31,236 bases of DNA, taken from assembly GCA_016987375.1 (NCBI GenBank), contig PJRA01000473.1, forward strand, positions 572,422 through 603,657, written 5' to 3'. The notes under the pieces were generated by a model. That model did not search any database. It was not told the DNA's origin and saw only the letters and a program-made list of their open reading frames with translations. This stretch comes from Brachionus koreanus (taxonomy: Eukaryota > Rotifera > Eurotatoria > Ploima > Brachionidae). Both the position numbers and the translations under genes were made by a program. Shown here piece after piece: positions 31,101 through 31,236 of this stretch (positions within the stretch are counted from its first letter, which is position 1; the number at the start of each line of letters is the position of its first letter).

Positions 31101-31236
31101 TAAGTAATATTATTTGTTTTACAAATTGGAAATTCAAAACAATAAACACAAATTAAGAAAAACTTATTTGTTTAAGTTTCTTTTAATTCATGATGGAAAA
31201 TTATCATATATTGAAAATTTCAAAGTACCATGGTTC

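Overview
The window looks like nuclear DNA of an AT-rich invertebrate animal. Three genes have GT-AG introns and metazoan-type products. Coding exons show up as small GC-richer islands in an A/T background, and decayed hAT, mariner and non-LTR elements lie between and inside the genes. A monogonont rotifer would fit (AT-rich genome, mixed intron sizes), but nothing seen here fixes the phylum.

Layout. About 1-2165 is transposon debris: a broken non-LTR reverse transcriptase tail, a broken hAT transposase, and a well-preserved 731-bp non-autonomous hAT-like foldback element with a perfect 8-bp target duplication. From 2384 to 6670 (+) lie the last two recognisable exons of a GGNBP2 (gametogenetin-binding protein 2) homologue. 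Its first visible exon needs a one-base frame change, and its 5' exons are not in the window. The 2,978-bp intron between these exons holds a LINE 3' tail, a mariner remnant and, on the other strand, a complete small gene of its own (76 aa, Pro/Val-rich, with a TATA box). A second LINE remnant occupies 6885-7640.

From 16203 down to 9166 (-) runs a complete kinesin gene of the KIF12 type. I reconstruct five exons whose phases agree, giving about 690 aa. It has an unusual Ser/Lys-rich N-terminal extension of about 140 aa, a full motor domain split over three exons, the KIF12-type coiled coil, and a short last exon. Two of its introns carry a mariner remnant and a near-perfect 95-bp-arm inverted repeat.

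From 17 to 23.4 kb (-) there are three exon-like islands: an unrecognised 115-codon exon at 23043-23389, and two short candidates at 18103-18189 and 17060-17158. I could not join them into one reading frame. The 6 kb from 23.4 to 29.5 kb shows no convincing gene. From 29557 to 30912 (+) is a complete six-exon cathepsin L-like cysteine protease of 336 aa with all catalytic residues and tiny introns (four of 44-56 bp, one of 140 bp).

The genes do not form a functional cluster: GGNBP2, KIF12 and cathepsin L act in unrelated processes. I found no rRNA, tRNA, CRISPR array or bacterial-type operon. I also found no convincing new biological system. The most notable items are the hAT-like foldback element, the nested antisense small gene, the intronic hairpin and the KIF12 extension.
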